NCBI GenBank assembly: GCA_002304425.1
Contig: NEUY01000006.1
Span: 1 to 35,622 of the forward strand
Source: Opitutia bacterium Tous-C10FEB
GTDB lineage: Bacteria > Verrucomicrobiota > Verrucomicrobiia > Opitutales > Opitutaceae
Direction of reading: 5' to 3'
DNA: 35,622 nucleotides
The stretch's first letter is position 1, and the number at the start of each line of letters is the position of its first letter. A model generated the notes under the pieces. That model was not told the origin of the DNA. It ran no database searches and saw only the letters and a list, made by a program, of their open reading frames with translations. Shown one piece after another: positions 17,463 to 27,710 of the stretch. The position numbers and the translations under genes are program-made.

Positions 17463-18524
17463 ATGGTGTCTGCTGGTTATTTCGTGGCTCATTCCGCAAA
17501 GCTCATTGCTCAACGCCGCTCTTTCCAACGAGCGCTGCACACGTGGTACCGCGTGTATCAACGCCAGCTCCCATGGCGCACGGCCCCTTCCCTCTATAAA
17601 ACGGTCGTCTCCGAGTTCATGCTCCAGCAAACTCAGGTCAAGACGGTCCTCGCTTATTTCGACCGCTGGCTACACGCCTTACCTGATTTTACCGCGCTCG
17701 CGGCGGCCCCTGAGTCCCAAGTTATGAAACTTTGGGAAGGTCTCGGTTATTATTCGCGGGCGAGAAATCTGCATAAATTAGCCCAACAAATAGCGGCGCA
17801 GCCCACGCCACCCCGCGCGCCAGCTCAGTGGCGCGAATTGCCCGGCATCGGTCCCTACACCGCCGCGGCGATCACCAGCATTGCCTTTGGCGAACCGGCC
17901 GCCGTGGTTGATGGCAATGTCGTGCGCATTCTGGCCCGCCTCGCGGGTGAAGGCCGGCTTTTTAAAGATGGATCGGCCGCGGTAAAATATTTCACCCCAC
18001 TGGCCGATGCCCTGGTAATTGCGAGCCAACCGGGCGAACATAACCAAGCGATGATGGAGCTGGGAGCCACCGTTTGCGTTCGCCAAAATCCGCTGTGCTC
18101 AACCTGCCCAGTCGCCGATTTTTGTCAGGCCCGCGCCGATGGTCAGCCCGAAAAAATCCCCCGTCTCCAGCCTAAGCAAATCGAGCACCGCGCCGTCACC
18201 CGCCTCTGGTGCGAATCTGGCGATCGGCTATTATTGCGGCGGGGCCATACTCAGGCCAAGCGGCTCGCCGGATTGTACGAGCTGCCCGAAGCCGCTGATC
18301 TTAAACGCCCCACCCCGAGCGCGAAATTTTTGCTCGCGGTCAAGCGGCGCGCGATCACGCGGTACCAGATCACTGAAGCCATTTACCGCGTGCCCCTGAC
18401 CCCGACCATAAACAAGAAAATCAAAGCCCAAGCTAATCTGGAGTGGATCTCTTTTGCTCAACTGCCGCTTCTCGCTCTATCGGGTCCCCATAAACGATGG
18501 ATTGAAGAACTTCGTAAAAAATAA
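17463..18524 (+). CDS. mutY: A/G-specific adenine glycosylase
   Basis: 353 aa; LPWRTAPSLYKTVVSEFMLQQTQVKTV, ELPGIGPYTAAAITSIAFGEPAAVVDGNVVRILARL, FeS cluster CVRQNPLCSTCPVADFC. Confidence 0.95.
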   Translation: MVSAGYFVAHSAKLIAQRRSFQRALHTWYRVYQRQLPWRTAPSLYKTVVSEFMLQQTQVKTVLAYFDRWLHALPDFTALAAAPESQVMKLWEGLGYYSRARNLHKLAQQIAAQPTPPRAPAQWRELPGIGPYTAAAITSIAFGEPAAVVDGNVVRILARLAGEGRLFKDGSAAVKYFTPLADALVIASQPGEHNQAMMELGATVCVRQNPLCSTCPVADFCQARADGQPEKIPRLQPKQIEHRAVTRLWCESGDRLLLRRGHTQAKRLAGLYELPEAADLKRPTPSAKFLLAVKRRAITRYQITEAIYRVPLTPTINKKIKAQANLEWISFAQLPLLALSGPHKRWIEELRKK

Positions 18525-18632
18525 TTCCCGTTAACTAACGCGGCAGGTTCTCGCGACCTGACATTGCTTTCGCGCCCATTATTAGTTTATCCCTTGAGCC
18601 GCAATTTTCACCCCAGCCCCACTCCCAGGATC

Positions 18633-19559
18633 ATGTCTGTCTTCAAGTTTCACGGTCTCTGCCCAGCCACGCATACGCCTTTCCACGCCGATGGTTCGCT
18701 GAACCTAGCGGTCGTAGAAAAACAGGCGGCCTATCTCCAAGCGCGCCACATTAAGGCTGTCTTCATTGGTGGCACGACGGGCGAAAGCACTTCCCTCACG
18801 TTAGCTGAGCGCCTCGCCCTCGGTGATCGCTGGGCGCAAGTTGCTCAAACCAGCGGAATCCAAGTCGTCGTGCATGTCGGCGCCAACTGCTTGGCGGATG
18901 CAGCCACGCTCGCCGCCCAAGCGGAAAAAAACCACGCCGCCGCCATCTCCATGATCGCGCCGTCTTATTTTAAGCCCCGCACCTTGGAAGATTTAGTGGG
19001 CTGCTGCGCACAAGTCGCGCGCGCCGCGGCGAGCACCCCTTTTTATTACTACGACATTCCGGCCCTGACGGGGATTAGCTTTCCGGTGGATCAATTCCTC
19101 ACCCTCGCCGCCCAACGGATCCCCAATTTGGCCGGTGTAAAATACTCCAATCCTGACCTGGGCACCTATCTCTTAGGCCGCCAATTGGCCGGAGGCCGCT
19201 TCGACCTACCCTGGGGCATTGATGAATATTTTCTTTCCGCACTCGCCATGGGCGCTCAAGGCGGCATCGGCAGCACTTATAATTTCTGCGCCGGCCCTCT
19301 GCACCGCATGATCGCCTCCTTTGGTCGGAATGATTTGGCGACCGCGCAAATTGAACAAGCGCGCCTGATGCAAGTTATTCGGATCGTCGCCCAGCGCGGT
19401 TATCTAGGCTCAGCAAAAGCGCTCATGACTCATCTCGGCGTGCCCGTCGGCCCCACCCGCCTGCCCAATGCTAACCCCGATGCCGCCGGCGTGAAAGCCA
19501 TGCTCACGGAACTTGAGGCCATTGGTTTCTCCCAGTGGAAGGATTACCAGCCAAATTAA
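18633..19559 (+). CDS. Dihydrodipicolinate synthase/N-acetylneuraminate lyase family protein
   Basis: GGTTGESTSLTLAER, PFYYYDIPALTGISF, NLAGVKYSNPDLGTY (Schiff-base Lys), GIDEYFLSALAMGAQGGIGSTYNF; closer to NanA than to DapA by motif style. Confidence 0.85.
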   Translation: MSVFKFHGLCPATHTPFHADGSLNLAVVEKQAAYLQARHIKAVFIGGTTGESTSLTLAERLALGDRWAQVAQTSGIQVVVHVGANCLADAATLAAQAEKNHAAAISMIAPSYFKPRTLEDLVGCCAQVARAAASTPFYYYDIPALTGISFPVDQFLTLAAQRIPNLAGVKYSNPDLGTYLLGRQLAGGRFDLPWGIDEYFLSALAMGAQGGIGSTYNFCAGPLHRMIASFGRNDLATAQIEQARLMQVIRIVAQRGYLGSAKALMTHLGVPVGPTRLPNANPDAAGVKAMLTELEAIGFSQWKDYQPN

Positions 19560-19608
19560 CTGCATCAGGCCGAGCGGCGACTCACGCGCGCCCACCCGAT
19601 CGCTCGCC

Positions 19609-20559
19609 TCAACCAAATCGCGCGGCGAGCAGGGCCTCCACCTGCCGCTTCGAGTCCAGCACTTCGGCCGAAGTTAAGCGCGGGCTGAGCTCTATGACTA
19701 ACGTGTGCTCAGGCTGCCAAAAGCTGCTGACCATCTTAAAATCAATCTGGCCTGAGCCGATCGCTTGATGGTCACGACCATCAGCGCTGACATCATGCAG
19801 ATGGAAGCCGATTAAGTGAGCCGCATTTTGCGCCAAATGATCGCGGTGCTTCAGCAAACCCAGCCGATCCTTAATTTGAGCGTGGCCAGTATCGTGCCAG
19901 TAACCACAGGCCTGCGGCTTACCCAGCGCCGCGATCAGCGCGGCGTGGTCCGCATCGAGAGGGAGCTCTTCAAATTTCTCTCGATTCTCAAAACCTAACT
20001 TAACCCCTTTTTGCTCTGCATAAGGCAATAGGGCGGCCAGGCCCTCTTGGGTATTTTTCCAATAACGTGGGTGACGAGCCGCCAATCGCTTTAGCGATTT
20101 TGCCAAAATTTTCCGATAAACTGGATCCGCGGCTAGATCGACCCCGAGGTGATCTTGCGCGTAGCGGTCCACTGGGCGGGCGGGGTTAAACCAGAAAAAT
20201 TCCACCGCGCCGAGATGCAGGACCAGCTGCGTCGCTTGGACCTGATGAGCAAAATCGATGCTCCGCTTACTTTGCCGCAGCCACATATCCCGCTCCCGCG
20301 CATCAGTCGCTGACGGCATATAATGATTGGGCGCGGCATGCGTGACCCCCGTCGGCAGCGGGCAAAAATTATGCACCGAGGCGATCTTCACCAGTCCCTC
20401 AGCCACGGCTTTGAGAATACCCGGCACCAGCACAATTTTGATGCCGTGGCTCAATTCCACCCACTCAAAACCCAGATCAGCCATTTCCTGCAGCATCGCG
20501 TAGCCATCTTGATGCCGGTGCGAACACCAACAGGAAGAAAGAGCGACGCGAGGTTTCAT
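19609..20559 (-). CDS. Sugar phosphate isomerase/epimerase family (xylose isomerase-like TIM barrel)
   Basis: LGFEWVELSHGIKIVLVPGILKAV, VLHLGAVEFF, KLGFENREKFEELP, CGYWHDTGHAQIKDRLG, IGFHLHDVSADGRDHQAIGSGQIDFK. Confidence 0.85.
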   Translation of the reverse strand: MKPRVALSSCWCSHRHQDGYAMLQEMADLGFEWVELSHGIKIVLVPGILKAVAEGLVKIASVHNFCPLPTGVTHAAPNHYMPSATDARERDMWLRQSKRSIDFAHQVQATQLVLHLGAVEFFWFNPARPVDRYAQDHLGVDLAADPVYRKILAKSLKRLAARHPRYWKNTQEGLAALLPYAEQKGVKLGFENREKFEELPLDADHAALIAALGKPQACGYWHDTGHAQIKDRLGLLKHRDHLAQNAAHLIGFHLHDVSADGRDHQAIGSGQIDFKMVSSFWQPEHTLVIELSPRLTSAEVLDSKRQVEALLAARFG

Positions 20560-20672
20560 GACGCAATCAGTCTGCACGCCCCAGCGCCTGAATCAAGTCA
20601 CCGCGCATCATAGCAGCCACGGCCCATCGAGGCATCAGTCGCTTAACTGCCAACAGGGCCGCATTGGGGCAA

Positions 20673-20703
20673 GAAAAAGGCCGGTCATCCGCAGATGCCG
20701 GCC
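20673..20703 (-). terminator. Rho-independent terminator downstream of rpsU
   Basis: Minus strand GGCCGGcatcTGCGgatgaCCGGCCtttttct: long stem plus T-run, immediately 3' of rpsU. Confidence 0.85.
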
Positions 20704-20728
20704 ATTGAAAATCAGCTAGTTCCGAGAA

Positions 20729-20926
20729 TTACTCAGCGTAACGACGGCGGAGCATGCAGGTGAAGGCCATAACCTTCTCCTTGCGGCGACGGCGCTCTGA
20801 GGGCTTTTCAGCATAGCGCTTCATGCGGGCATCTTTGATGATGCACTCGCGCTCGAGCTTCTTCTTCATGCGACGCAGCGCACGATCGATCGGCTCATTT
20901 TTACGCATTTTGATCTCAATAGACAT
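20729..20926 (-). CDS. rpsU: 30S ribosomal protein bS21
   Basis: 65 aa basic protein MSIEIKMRKNEPIDRALRRMKKKLERECIIKDARMKRYAEKPSERRRRKEK...; classic S21 pattern. Confidence 0.95.
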   Translation of the reverse strand: MSIEIKMRKNEPIDRALRRMKKKLERECIIKDARMKRYAEKPSERRRRKEKVMAFTCMLRRRYAE

Positions 20927-21151
20927 GGGAAATAGACAGGTTGGCGTTGGAGAAAAGGAGGACGAAGCCAGCCGGTTCCGTCACCGTCAACCCCAATTTT
21001 TAACCGGCATCACGCGCTCAGCCTGAATCAACGCCCGCCTCCCCTGAAAGCTGAGGCCGGCATTCCGCCTGAGCTGGGTAAACTTCGGCACCAAATAACC
21101 TTACACTTTACTGCTTGATCGGTTTAGCCGACGGGATTCCCATGATTACCC

Positions 21152-24100
21152 GTGGGTTCCGTCGACCAGAATTTCGTTCATCTTCACGTCCATAGCGACT
21201 ATAGCCTCCTGGATGGGGCTTGCCGCATCGACCGATTGATGGATCGCGCCACCGATCTGGGGATGAAGGCCCTCGCCCTCACCGACCATGGTAATCTTTT
21301 TGGCGCGATCGAATTCTACAATCAAGCCAAGGCTAAAGGCATTAAACCACTGGTGGGCTGCGAACTCTACTTAGCGGCCGGCTCGCGCCTAGAACGCACC
21401 GCGCGCACCGATGAGGGGAAAAGCATTTTTCACCTCGGCTTGCTCGCAAAAGATCTCACGGGCTACCAAAATTTACTCAAGCTGGTCTCCGATGCTCACC
21501 TGAAGGGCTTTTATTATAAACCGCGCACCGATCTCGAAACCCTCGCCCGCCACGCGCAAGGTTTGATTGGCTTTACCGGCTGCCTCGCCTCGGTTGTACC
21601 TCAGCATCTCCTGCACGATCGCCTCGCAGAGGCGCGGCAGGCCTGCGGCCGCTTCGTCGAGATCTTTGGCCGCGAAAATTATTTCGTCGAAATTCAAGAC
21701 CATGGGATTCCGGAGCAGCGGAAAATTATTCCGGGCCTGCTCAAGTTAGGCGAAGAATTTGGCCTGAAAGTGATCTGCTCGAATGACGTTCATTACGTCA
21801 ATCACACCGACGCCGGCCCGCACGATGCGCTGCTCTGCATCCAAACCGGCTCTAAAATTGCCGAGACCGACCGGATGAAATTTAGCGGCACCCAATTTTA
21901 CCTGAAGTCGCGCGACGAGATGGCCTCACTGTTCGCGGAGATGCCCGCGGCGGTATTAAATACTCAACTCGTGGCCGAGATGTGCGATCTCACGATTCCT
22001 TTCCCCAAGGGCTCCGAACGCTACCCCAAGTATCCGCTGCCCCCCGAAGTGAAGACCGATCGCGCGGAGTACCTGAAACATCTCTGCCTGGGCGGTCTGC
22101 GCCACCGCTACGGGGTCGATTACCATAAGTCCAAAAAAGCGCCCGACCCAGCACTGGCCCAAACTTTGATTGAGCGGATCGATTACGAACTCTCCATCAT
22201 CACCAAAACCGGGTTCATCGATTATTTCCTCTTCGTGTGGGATTTTATCGACTGGGCCAAGCGCCAAGGCATCCCCGTCGGTCCTGGCCGTGGCTCGGGC
22301 GCCGGTTGCCTCGTCGCTTACTTACTTGGCATCACCAATCTCGATCCCCTCCGCTTTAAATTACTGTTTGAGCGCTTCCTGAATCCCGAACGCGTCTCGC
22401 CCCCCGACTTCGATATCGATTTCTGCATGCGCCGCCGCGGGGAAGTCATTGACTATGTTCGCCAGAAATATGGCAACGACTGCGTCGCTAATATTATTAC
22501 CTACGGCACCCTCGGCGCCAAGATGGTGATGCGAGATGTCTCGCGCGTCCACGACCTGCCTTACGCCGAAGCGGATCGTCTGGCGAAAATGATTCCCGAT
22601 GAACTCAACATCGAGCTGAAGACCGCCCTCGAAAAATCGACGGAGCTACGCAACGAATTCACCTCGAATCCCCTCGCCAAGAAAATTATTGATCAAGCCC
22701 TCGTCCTAGAAGGTATGGTCCGCAATACAGGTAAACACGCCGCGGGCATCATCATCACCGATCGGCCCCTGGAAGAATTCGTCCCACTGACGCTCCAAGA
22801 AGGCGACGTCACCGTGCAGTACGACATGAATGCCGTCGGCAAGCTGGGCTTGTTGAAAATGGACTTTCTCGGACTCAAAACGCTCACGGTGCTCGCTGAT
22901 GCCGTGGATAACGTGCGCCGGACCGCCCACCCCAAATTCGATCTGGAGACGATCGGCTTTGAGGACCCCAAGACCTACGTTTTACTGAATTCTGGCCGTA
23001 CCACCGGCGTATTTCAACTCGAGTCAGGCGGCATGCAGAATTTATGCCGACAAATCGGTCTCTCCTCGATCGAAGAAATTGTGGCGCTCATCGCGCTCTA
23101 CCGCCCCGGCCCCATGGAGTGGATTCCCGATTACGTGCGCGGCAAAAAAGAACCGAGTACGGTTACCTACCCGCACCCATTACTCGAAGAGGTTTGCCGC
23201 GAAACTTACGGCGTCATGGTTTACCAAGAGCAAGTCATGGAAGCCGCCAAAATTATTGCCGGCTATACTCTAGGCGGCGCCGACATGCTGCGGCGCGCGA
23301 TGGGCAAAAAAGATGCTGAAGCCATGGCTAAGGAACGCGCCAACTTTGTCGCGGGCGCCAAGCGGGTAAACAACATCGACGATAAAACGGCTAACTCGAT
23401 TTTTGATATTCTTAATAAGTTTGCCGGTTACGGTTTTAATAAATCGCACTCCGCTGCTTATGCCGTCCTCAGCTACCAGACCGGCTACCTCAAAGCGAAT
23501 TACCCCGTTGAATTCATGGCGGCGATGCTCAGCTCCGAACTGGGCAACTCCGAAAAAGTTGCGCACTTCGTCGCTGAGTGCGAAGCGCTGGGCCTCACCG
23601 TCCTCGGACCAGATGTGAACGAAAGCAGGGCGATGTTCACCCCCCTACCCGCTCGCCCACCGACCGGCAGCAGTTCCGCTCCCAGCACCACCGGAGCCAT
23701 TCGCTTTGGTTTAGCCGGTATCAAGGGCGTGGGCGAACAAGCGGCGCTCAAAATAATCACGGAACGCGAAGCGCATGGTCCATTTAAGGACTTCCAGGAT
23801 TTTATCGCGCGCGTTGATGCCCGCGCCCTCAACAAGCGCGTGCTCGAGCATTTAATTAAAACCGGGGCTTTTGATTTCTCGGGTGAACCGCGCGGCGCGT
23901 TGTTTGCGCGCATTGATGAAGCGCTCGCGGCCTCCGCCGCTCGGGCCCGCGATATCGCGGCGGGGCAGCATTCTTTTCTCGATGAACTCAATGAGCCCGC
24001 CCCGGTTGGCAAAACCAATGCGACGCCGGCGGGGACCGCGCGTCATCCCGATTTTACGCCCGCCGAAAAACTTCAGTTCGAGAAAGAACTGCTCGGATTT

Positions 24101-24745
24101 TATATTTCTGGCCACCCCATGAATGCCTACCTCGGTCTCGCCGAGGCGCTCACCACCCACACCGAGGAAAAAATCCTCCTCGAAGGGGACCGGATCGAAT
24201 TCCGCCTCTGCGGCATTGTGTCCGGCATTACGAAAAAACTTTCCCGCCGCGATAATCGCCCCTGGGCCTTTTTCAATTTGGCCACCAAACGGGCGACCTT
24301 GGCCGTTAATATGTACGCGGAGGCCTACGAAAATTACGGAAAAAACTTAGCCGAAAATCAACCCGCCGTACTGCTGGGCAACGTCATGCGTGGGAACGAC
24401 GGAGCGCGGCTCAACATCAAAGAGTGTTACCCCCTCGACGCTCATTTGCCCGGCGCGATTCGCGAAATCACTTGGCTCCTCCTCCCCGAGCACCCCACCT
24501 TGCCCGATTTTCTCCAAAAACTCCGCGCGACGATTATGGCCGCCGGCGGCGACACGCGCATTAAATTGGGCTTCATTTTCGACGGAAACGTCATGCCCCT
24601 CGCCGAAGCGCCGGGTAGCCTCAACTGGCGCGTGTCGGCGGCGGCCTTTCAGGAATTACGCAACCACCCCGCAGTGGCGGGAACGCAGGTGGAGGCCCGC
24701 CGCCTCGAAATCAAAGAATCTCGACGCTGGAGCAAACGAACCTAA
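21152..24745 (+). CDS. dnaE: DNA polymerase III subunit alpha
   Basis: 1197 aa; PHP domain HVHSDYSLLDGACRIDRL, GPGRGSGAGCLVAYLLGITNLDPLRF, PPDFDIDFCMRRRGEVIDYV, GFNKSHSAAYAVLSYQTGYLKANYP. Probable GTG start. Confidence 0.97.
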   Translation: MGSVDQNFVHLHVHSDYSLLDGACRIDRLMDRATDLGMKALALTDHGNLFGAIEFYNQAKAKGIKPLVGCELYLAAGSRLERTARTDEGKSIFHLGLLAKDLTGYQNLLKLVSDAHLKGFYYKPRTDLETLARHAQGLIGFTGCLASVVPQHLLHDRLAEARQACGRFVEIFGRENYFVEIQDHGIPEQRKIIPGLLKLGEEFGLKVICSNDVHYVNHTDAGPHDALLCIQTGSKIAETDRMKFSGTQFYLKSRDEMASLFAEMPAAVLNTQLVAEMCDLTIPFPKGSERYPKYPLPPEVKTDRAEYLKHLCLGGLRHRYGVDYHKSKKAPDPALAQTLIERIDYELSIITKTGFIDYFLFVWDFIDWAKRQGIPVGPGRGSGAGCLVAYLLGITNLDPLRFKLLFERFLNPERVSPPDFDIDFCMRRRGEVIDYVRQKYGNDCVANIITYGTLGAKMVMRDVSRVHDLPYAEADRLAKMIPDELNIELKTALEKSTELRNEFTSNPLAKKIIDQALVLEGMVRNTGKHAAGIIITDRPLEEFVPLTLQEGDVTVQYDMNAVGKLGLLKMDFLGLKTLTVLADAVDNVRRTAHPKFDLETIGFEDPKTYVLLNSGRTTGVFQLESGGMQNLCRQIGLSSIEEIVALIALYRPGPMEWIPDYVRGKKEPSTVTYPHPLLEEVCRETYGVMVYQEQVMEAAKIIAGYTLGGADMLRRAMGKKDAEAMAKERANFVAGAKRVNNIDDKTANSIFDILNKFAGYGFNKSHSAAYAVLSYQTGYLKANYPVEFMAAMLSSELGNSEKVAHFVAECEALGLTVLGPDVNESRAMFTPLPARPPTGSSSAPSTTGAIRFGLAGIKGVGEQAALKIITEREAHGPFKDFQDFIARVDARALNKRVLEHLIKTGAFDFSGEPRGALFARIDEALAASAARARDIAAGQHSFLDELNEPAPVGKTNATPAGTARHPDFTPAEKLQFEKELLGFYISGHPMNAYLGLAEALTTHTEEKILLEGDRIEFRLCGIVSGITKKLSRRDNRPWAFFNLATKRATLAVNMYAEAYENYGKNLAENQPAVLLGNVMRGNDGARLNIKECYPLDAHLPGAIREITWLLLPEHPTLPDFLQKLRATIMAAGGDTRIKLGFIFDGNVMPLAEAPGSLNWRVSAAAFQELRNHPAVAGTQVEARRLEIKESRRWSKRT

Positions 24746-24791
24746 ACCCCACGCCACTTCGGCTCCATCGGCGAGCCACCGTGGGATCCTC

Positions 24792-25916
24792 ATGGCTGAA
24801 TCTTCGATCATCAACAACGCCGCGCGCGTCCTCCAACTCGTCGCGACCGGCACCCCTGCCGATCAAGCGCTGCGCGAATCGCTCACGCAGAATCGCCTTT
24901 TCACCGCGCCCGGTGAACGCCGCGGGATCAGTCGAGCCGTCTTTGCTTATTATCGCTGGTGGCGCTGGCTGAATGAAAAAGATTCGCGGCAAGCTCAACT
25001 GATCGCCGCCCTCGACTGCCAACAACGCTTTGATCATAATCCCGCGAGCTTAAAAGCGGAAACCCTCGCCGCGCGCGCGGTCCCGGACTGGCTCAAAGCT
25101 GAAATGGACGTCATCCCGCCCGCCATGCTGACGCAGTGGCAACGCGAACCCGCTCTCTGGATTCGCGCTAAAGCCGGCACCGGCAGCGCCCTCACCAAAA
25201 AGCTGAGCCATTTCTTTCCGGCCCCGCAATCACCAGACGCCCTGCGCTACACTGGGATTACCGACCTCTACCGCACCCCGGAATTCCAAAGCGGGGAGTT
25301 TGAAATTCAAGACCTAGCTTCTCAAATCGTCGGCTTGGCGGCGGCCCCCCAACCAGGGGAAACGTGGTGGGACGCTTGCGCCGGCGAAGGCGGCAAGACG
25401 ATGCATCTTTCCGATTTGATGCAGAACAAGGGTCTGCTCTGGGCCAGCGACCGCTCACTCCGCCGGTTAGCTAAACTTAAAGAACGGGCCGCGCGCGCGC
25501 AGGTTTTTAACTTCCGCACCGTGCCATGGGAAGGGACCGCCAAACCACCGACTAAAACTAAATTTGATGGCATTCTCGTCGACGCACCCTGCAGCGGCGT
25601 CGGGACGTGGCAACGCAACCCGCACGCGCGCTGGACCACCACCCCGCAAGATGTCCGCGAACTTGCCGCCGTGCAGCGCCAGCTCCTTGACCATGTGGCC
25701 AGCTCCTTAAAGCCCGGCGGACGCTTAATCTACGCCGTCTGCACCCTCACTCGCGCGGAAACCACCGCGCTAGCTGAGGCCTTCTCCGCGGCGCATCCAG
25801 AATTGGAACCATGCCCCCTCACTGCCTTGGGCTCAGCCCTTTCCGCCCTGACCCTCTGGCCGCAAGATCTCAACGCCAACGGCATGTTCATCGCCGCTTG
25901 GCGCAGGAAAATTTGA
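24792..25916 (+). CDS. RsmB/NOP family 16S rRNA m5C methyltransferase-like protein
   Basis: 374 aa; WWDACAGEGGKTMHLSDLM, DGILVDAPCSGVGTWQRNPHARW, LKPGGRLIYAVCTLTRAE. The upstream part of the 508 aa ORF overlaps dnaE and is not coding. Confidence 0.88.
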   Translation: MAESSIINNAARVLQLVATGTPADQALRESLTQNRLFTAPGERRGISRAVFAYYRWWRWLNEKDSRQAQLIAALDCQQRFDHNPASLKAETLAARAVPDWLKAEMDVIPPAMLTQWQREPALWIRAKAGTGSALTKKLSHFFPAPQSPDALRYTGITDLYRTPEFQSGEFEIQDLASQIVGLAAAPQPGETWWDACAGEGGKTMHLSDLMQNKGLLWASDRSLRRLAKLKERAARAQVFNFRTVPWEGTAKPPTKTKFDGILVDAPCSGVGTWQRNPHARWTTTPQDVRELAAVQRQLLDHVASSLKPGGRLIYAVCTLTRAETTALAEAFSAAHPELEPCPLTALGSALSALTLWPQDLNANGMFIAAWRRKI

Positions 25917-26000
25917 GCAAGCGCGGCGGGGCTGACGGGAAATTATTCCGCCCGCACTTATCCGCGCAAAGTCCCCACGACCTTCGACCCTTAACTTTCC

Positions 26001-26798
26001 TTGGAACCCTCGGTTGAAAAAATCACCGCCGCGACCGTTTGCGCCGACTTTAATGCCATCAACACGGTGCTGCATTACACGCGCGCGGCCCATTTTATTG
26101 GCTTGTGGAAATCAGAGTTAGTTTTGATTCAAAAATATTTTCCCGATCAAACGGTGCCGCTCTTGGAAGCCGGTTGCGGTGCCGGCCGCGTGGCCGTGGG
26201 ACTTTGGCATCAAGGCTACCGGCAAATCACGGCCTTTGATTTCGCCTCTGAATTAGTCGAACAAGCTATCAATCTCGCCCAAGAGCAGGGCATCACTGGT
26301 CTCACTTTTTTGCCGGCCGATGCGACGCAACCGCTGACCAATCCTCCTTTCAATCACCAGCCCTACGGGGGCGCTCTGTTTATGTTTAACGGCTTGATGC
26401 AAATTCCCGGCCGCGCCCAGCGGCGCGCCGCCTTGACGGCGCTGCATCAGGCCTGCCGCCCCGCCGCCCACTTTATTTTTACCACGCACGATCGCGAAGA
26501 TCCGGCCGACCTGAAGGAGTGGGCCAAAGAAGCGGCGCGCTGGGCCCGCGGTGAACAAAATCCGCGTTTATTAGAATTTGGGGACCGCTACTTCAGCGAT
26601 GAAACGGGCAACACCTTCATGCACCTGCCCGACCGGCGCGAAGTATTGGAGGACTTAGCGGCCACTCATTGGGTCCACGTTGAAGACGCCACCCGCAATG
26701 AACTCGCGAGCGAAACGCCCAAAGTACGTAATTTTTCGGACAACTGCCGATTCTGGGTCGCGCAAAAATCTTCCACCCCAACTTCGCCCACGAAGTGA
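26001..26798 (+). CDS. Class I SAM-dependent methyltransferase
   Basis: 265 aa; VPLLEAGCGAGRVAVGLWHQGYRQITAFDFASELVEQA motif I and downstream Rossmann features. TTG start is tentative. Confidence 0.8.
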   Translation: MEPSVEKITAATVCADFNAINTVLHYTRAAHFIGLWKSELVLIQKYFPDQTVPLLEAGCGAGRVAVGLWHQGYRQITAFDFASELVEQAINLAQEQGITGLTFLPADATQPLTNPPFNHQPYGGALFMFNGLMQIPGRAQRRAALTALHQACRPAAHFIFTTHDREDPADLKEWAKEAARWARGEQNPRLLEFGDRYFSDETGNTFMHLPDRREVLEDLAATHWVHVEDATRNELASETPKVRNFSDNCRFWVAQKSSTPTSPTK

Positions 26799-26861
26799 CG
26801 CGGCAATTAATTTTCTGCTGTAATCCTTGCGGCACAGGGCAGCTGCCGCCAAATTAATGCG

Positions 26862-27710
26862 ATGGCCTCACTCCTCACCGACCGTGCTCTTCTCTGGCTC
26901 GGCGCCCTCCTCTACCTCGCGGGTTTTCTCGTCGGCCTGATCGGACTCACCCGGCGGCATTCACCCGCGGGACTGCGGACGATGCTCAATATCCTACTCA
27001 TTGGCGGCTGGGGTTTCCAATGGCTCGGCCTGTACCAACGCGGTCTCGCGGGGCGGGGCTGCCCCTTGGGTAATACGTTCGAAATCGTTCAATTCGTCGC
27101 GTGGTCGGCGATGCTGGTTTATTTCTTCGTCGGCTCCACTTTCCGCGGCAGCCTGCTCGGACTATTCACCGCTGGTTACGCGGCAACCCTCGCGCTCGTT
27201 TCGCTCCTTATTCCCCAATGGGATCTAGTCCGCGGCCAGAAACTTTTGGGCAATAATCCGTGGATTGAAGTCCATGCGGCCCTCGCCGTTTTTAGCTACG
27301 GAGTTTTCGGTTTGCTCACGCTGACGTCCCTCATGCAGCTCCTGCAAAATTGGAGCCTCAAAAATAAACGCCTCAATGGTTTATTTTGGTTTCTCCCCTC
27401 CGTCGTTCAGCTGGAACAAATCAACTACCGCCTCGTTCTGCTCGGCGTTACCTTGCTGAGCATTTCTCTGTCAGTGGGCGCTGCTTGGTGGGTGCGCAAT
27501 ATTGAATCAGTGCACCTCCCCAAACTCATGGTCACAATGGGCGTGTGGCTGGCTTACCTGATTGTCTTGCTCCTCCGCTGGCGCGGTCGACTGGTCTCCG
27601 TTCGTTTCGCTTGGGTGTGTCTGATTCTCTTTGGCCTGGCCCTCCTCTCGCTGGGGCCCGTCAACGCCGATCGTCACGGCTATCAGCCCGTCGTCCTGAC
27701 GCCTCGTTGA
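26862..27710 (+). CDS. CcsA/HemX-family cytochrome c assembly membrane protein
   Basis: 282 aa multi-TM; PLGNTFEIVQFVAWSAMLVYF, NPWIEVHAALAVFSYGVFGLLTLTSLMQLLQ; directly abuts hemA. Confidence 0.85.
   Translation: MASLLTDRALLWLGALLYLAGFLVGLIGLTRRHSPAGLRTMLNILLIGGWGFQWLGLYQRGLAGRGCPLGNTFEIVQFVAWSAMLVYFFVGSTFRGSLLGLFTAGYAATLALVSLLIPQWDLVRGQKLLGNNPWIEVHAALAVFSYGVFGLLTLTSLMQLLQNWSLKNKRLNGLFWFLPSVVQLEQINYRLVLLGVTLLSISLSVGAAWWVRNIESVHLPKLMVTMGVWLAYLIVLLLRWRGRLVSVRFAWVCLILFGLALLSLGPVNADRHGYQPVVLTPR

Noticed and set aside
20951-20962. Perfect SD-like AGAAAAGGAGGA on the plus strand, suggesting a hidden small plus-strand ORF
   Set aside because: No ATG/GTG/TTG at suitable spacing followed by a credible reading frame; it is kept only as an anti-SD-like motif in the rpsU leader.
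24390-24791. N-terminal part of the 508 aa ORF before the RsmB-like protein
   Set aside because: Overlaps the 3' end of dnaE in another frame and is S/P/R-rich; the real start is ATG 24792.
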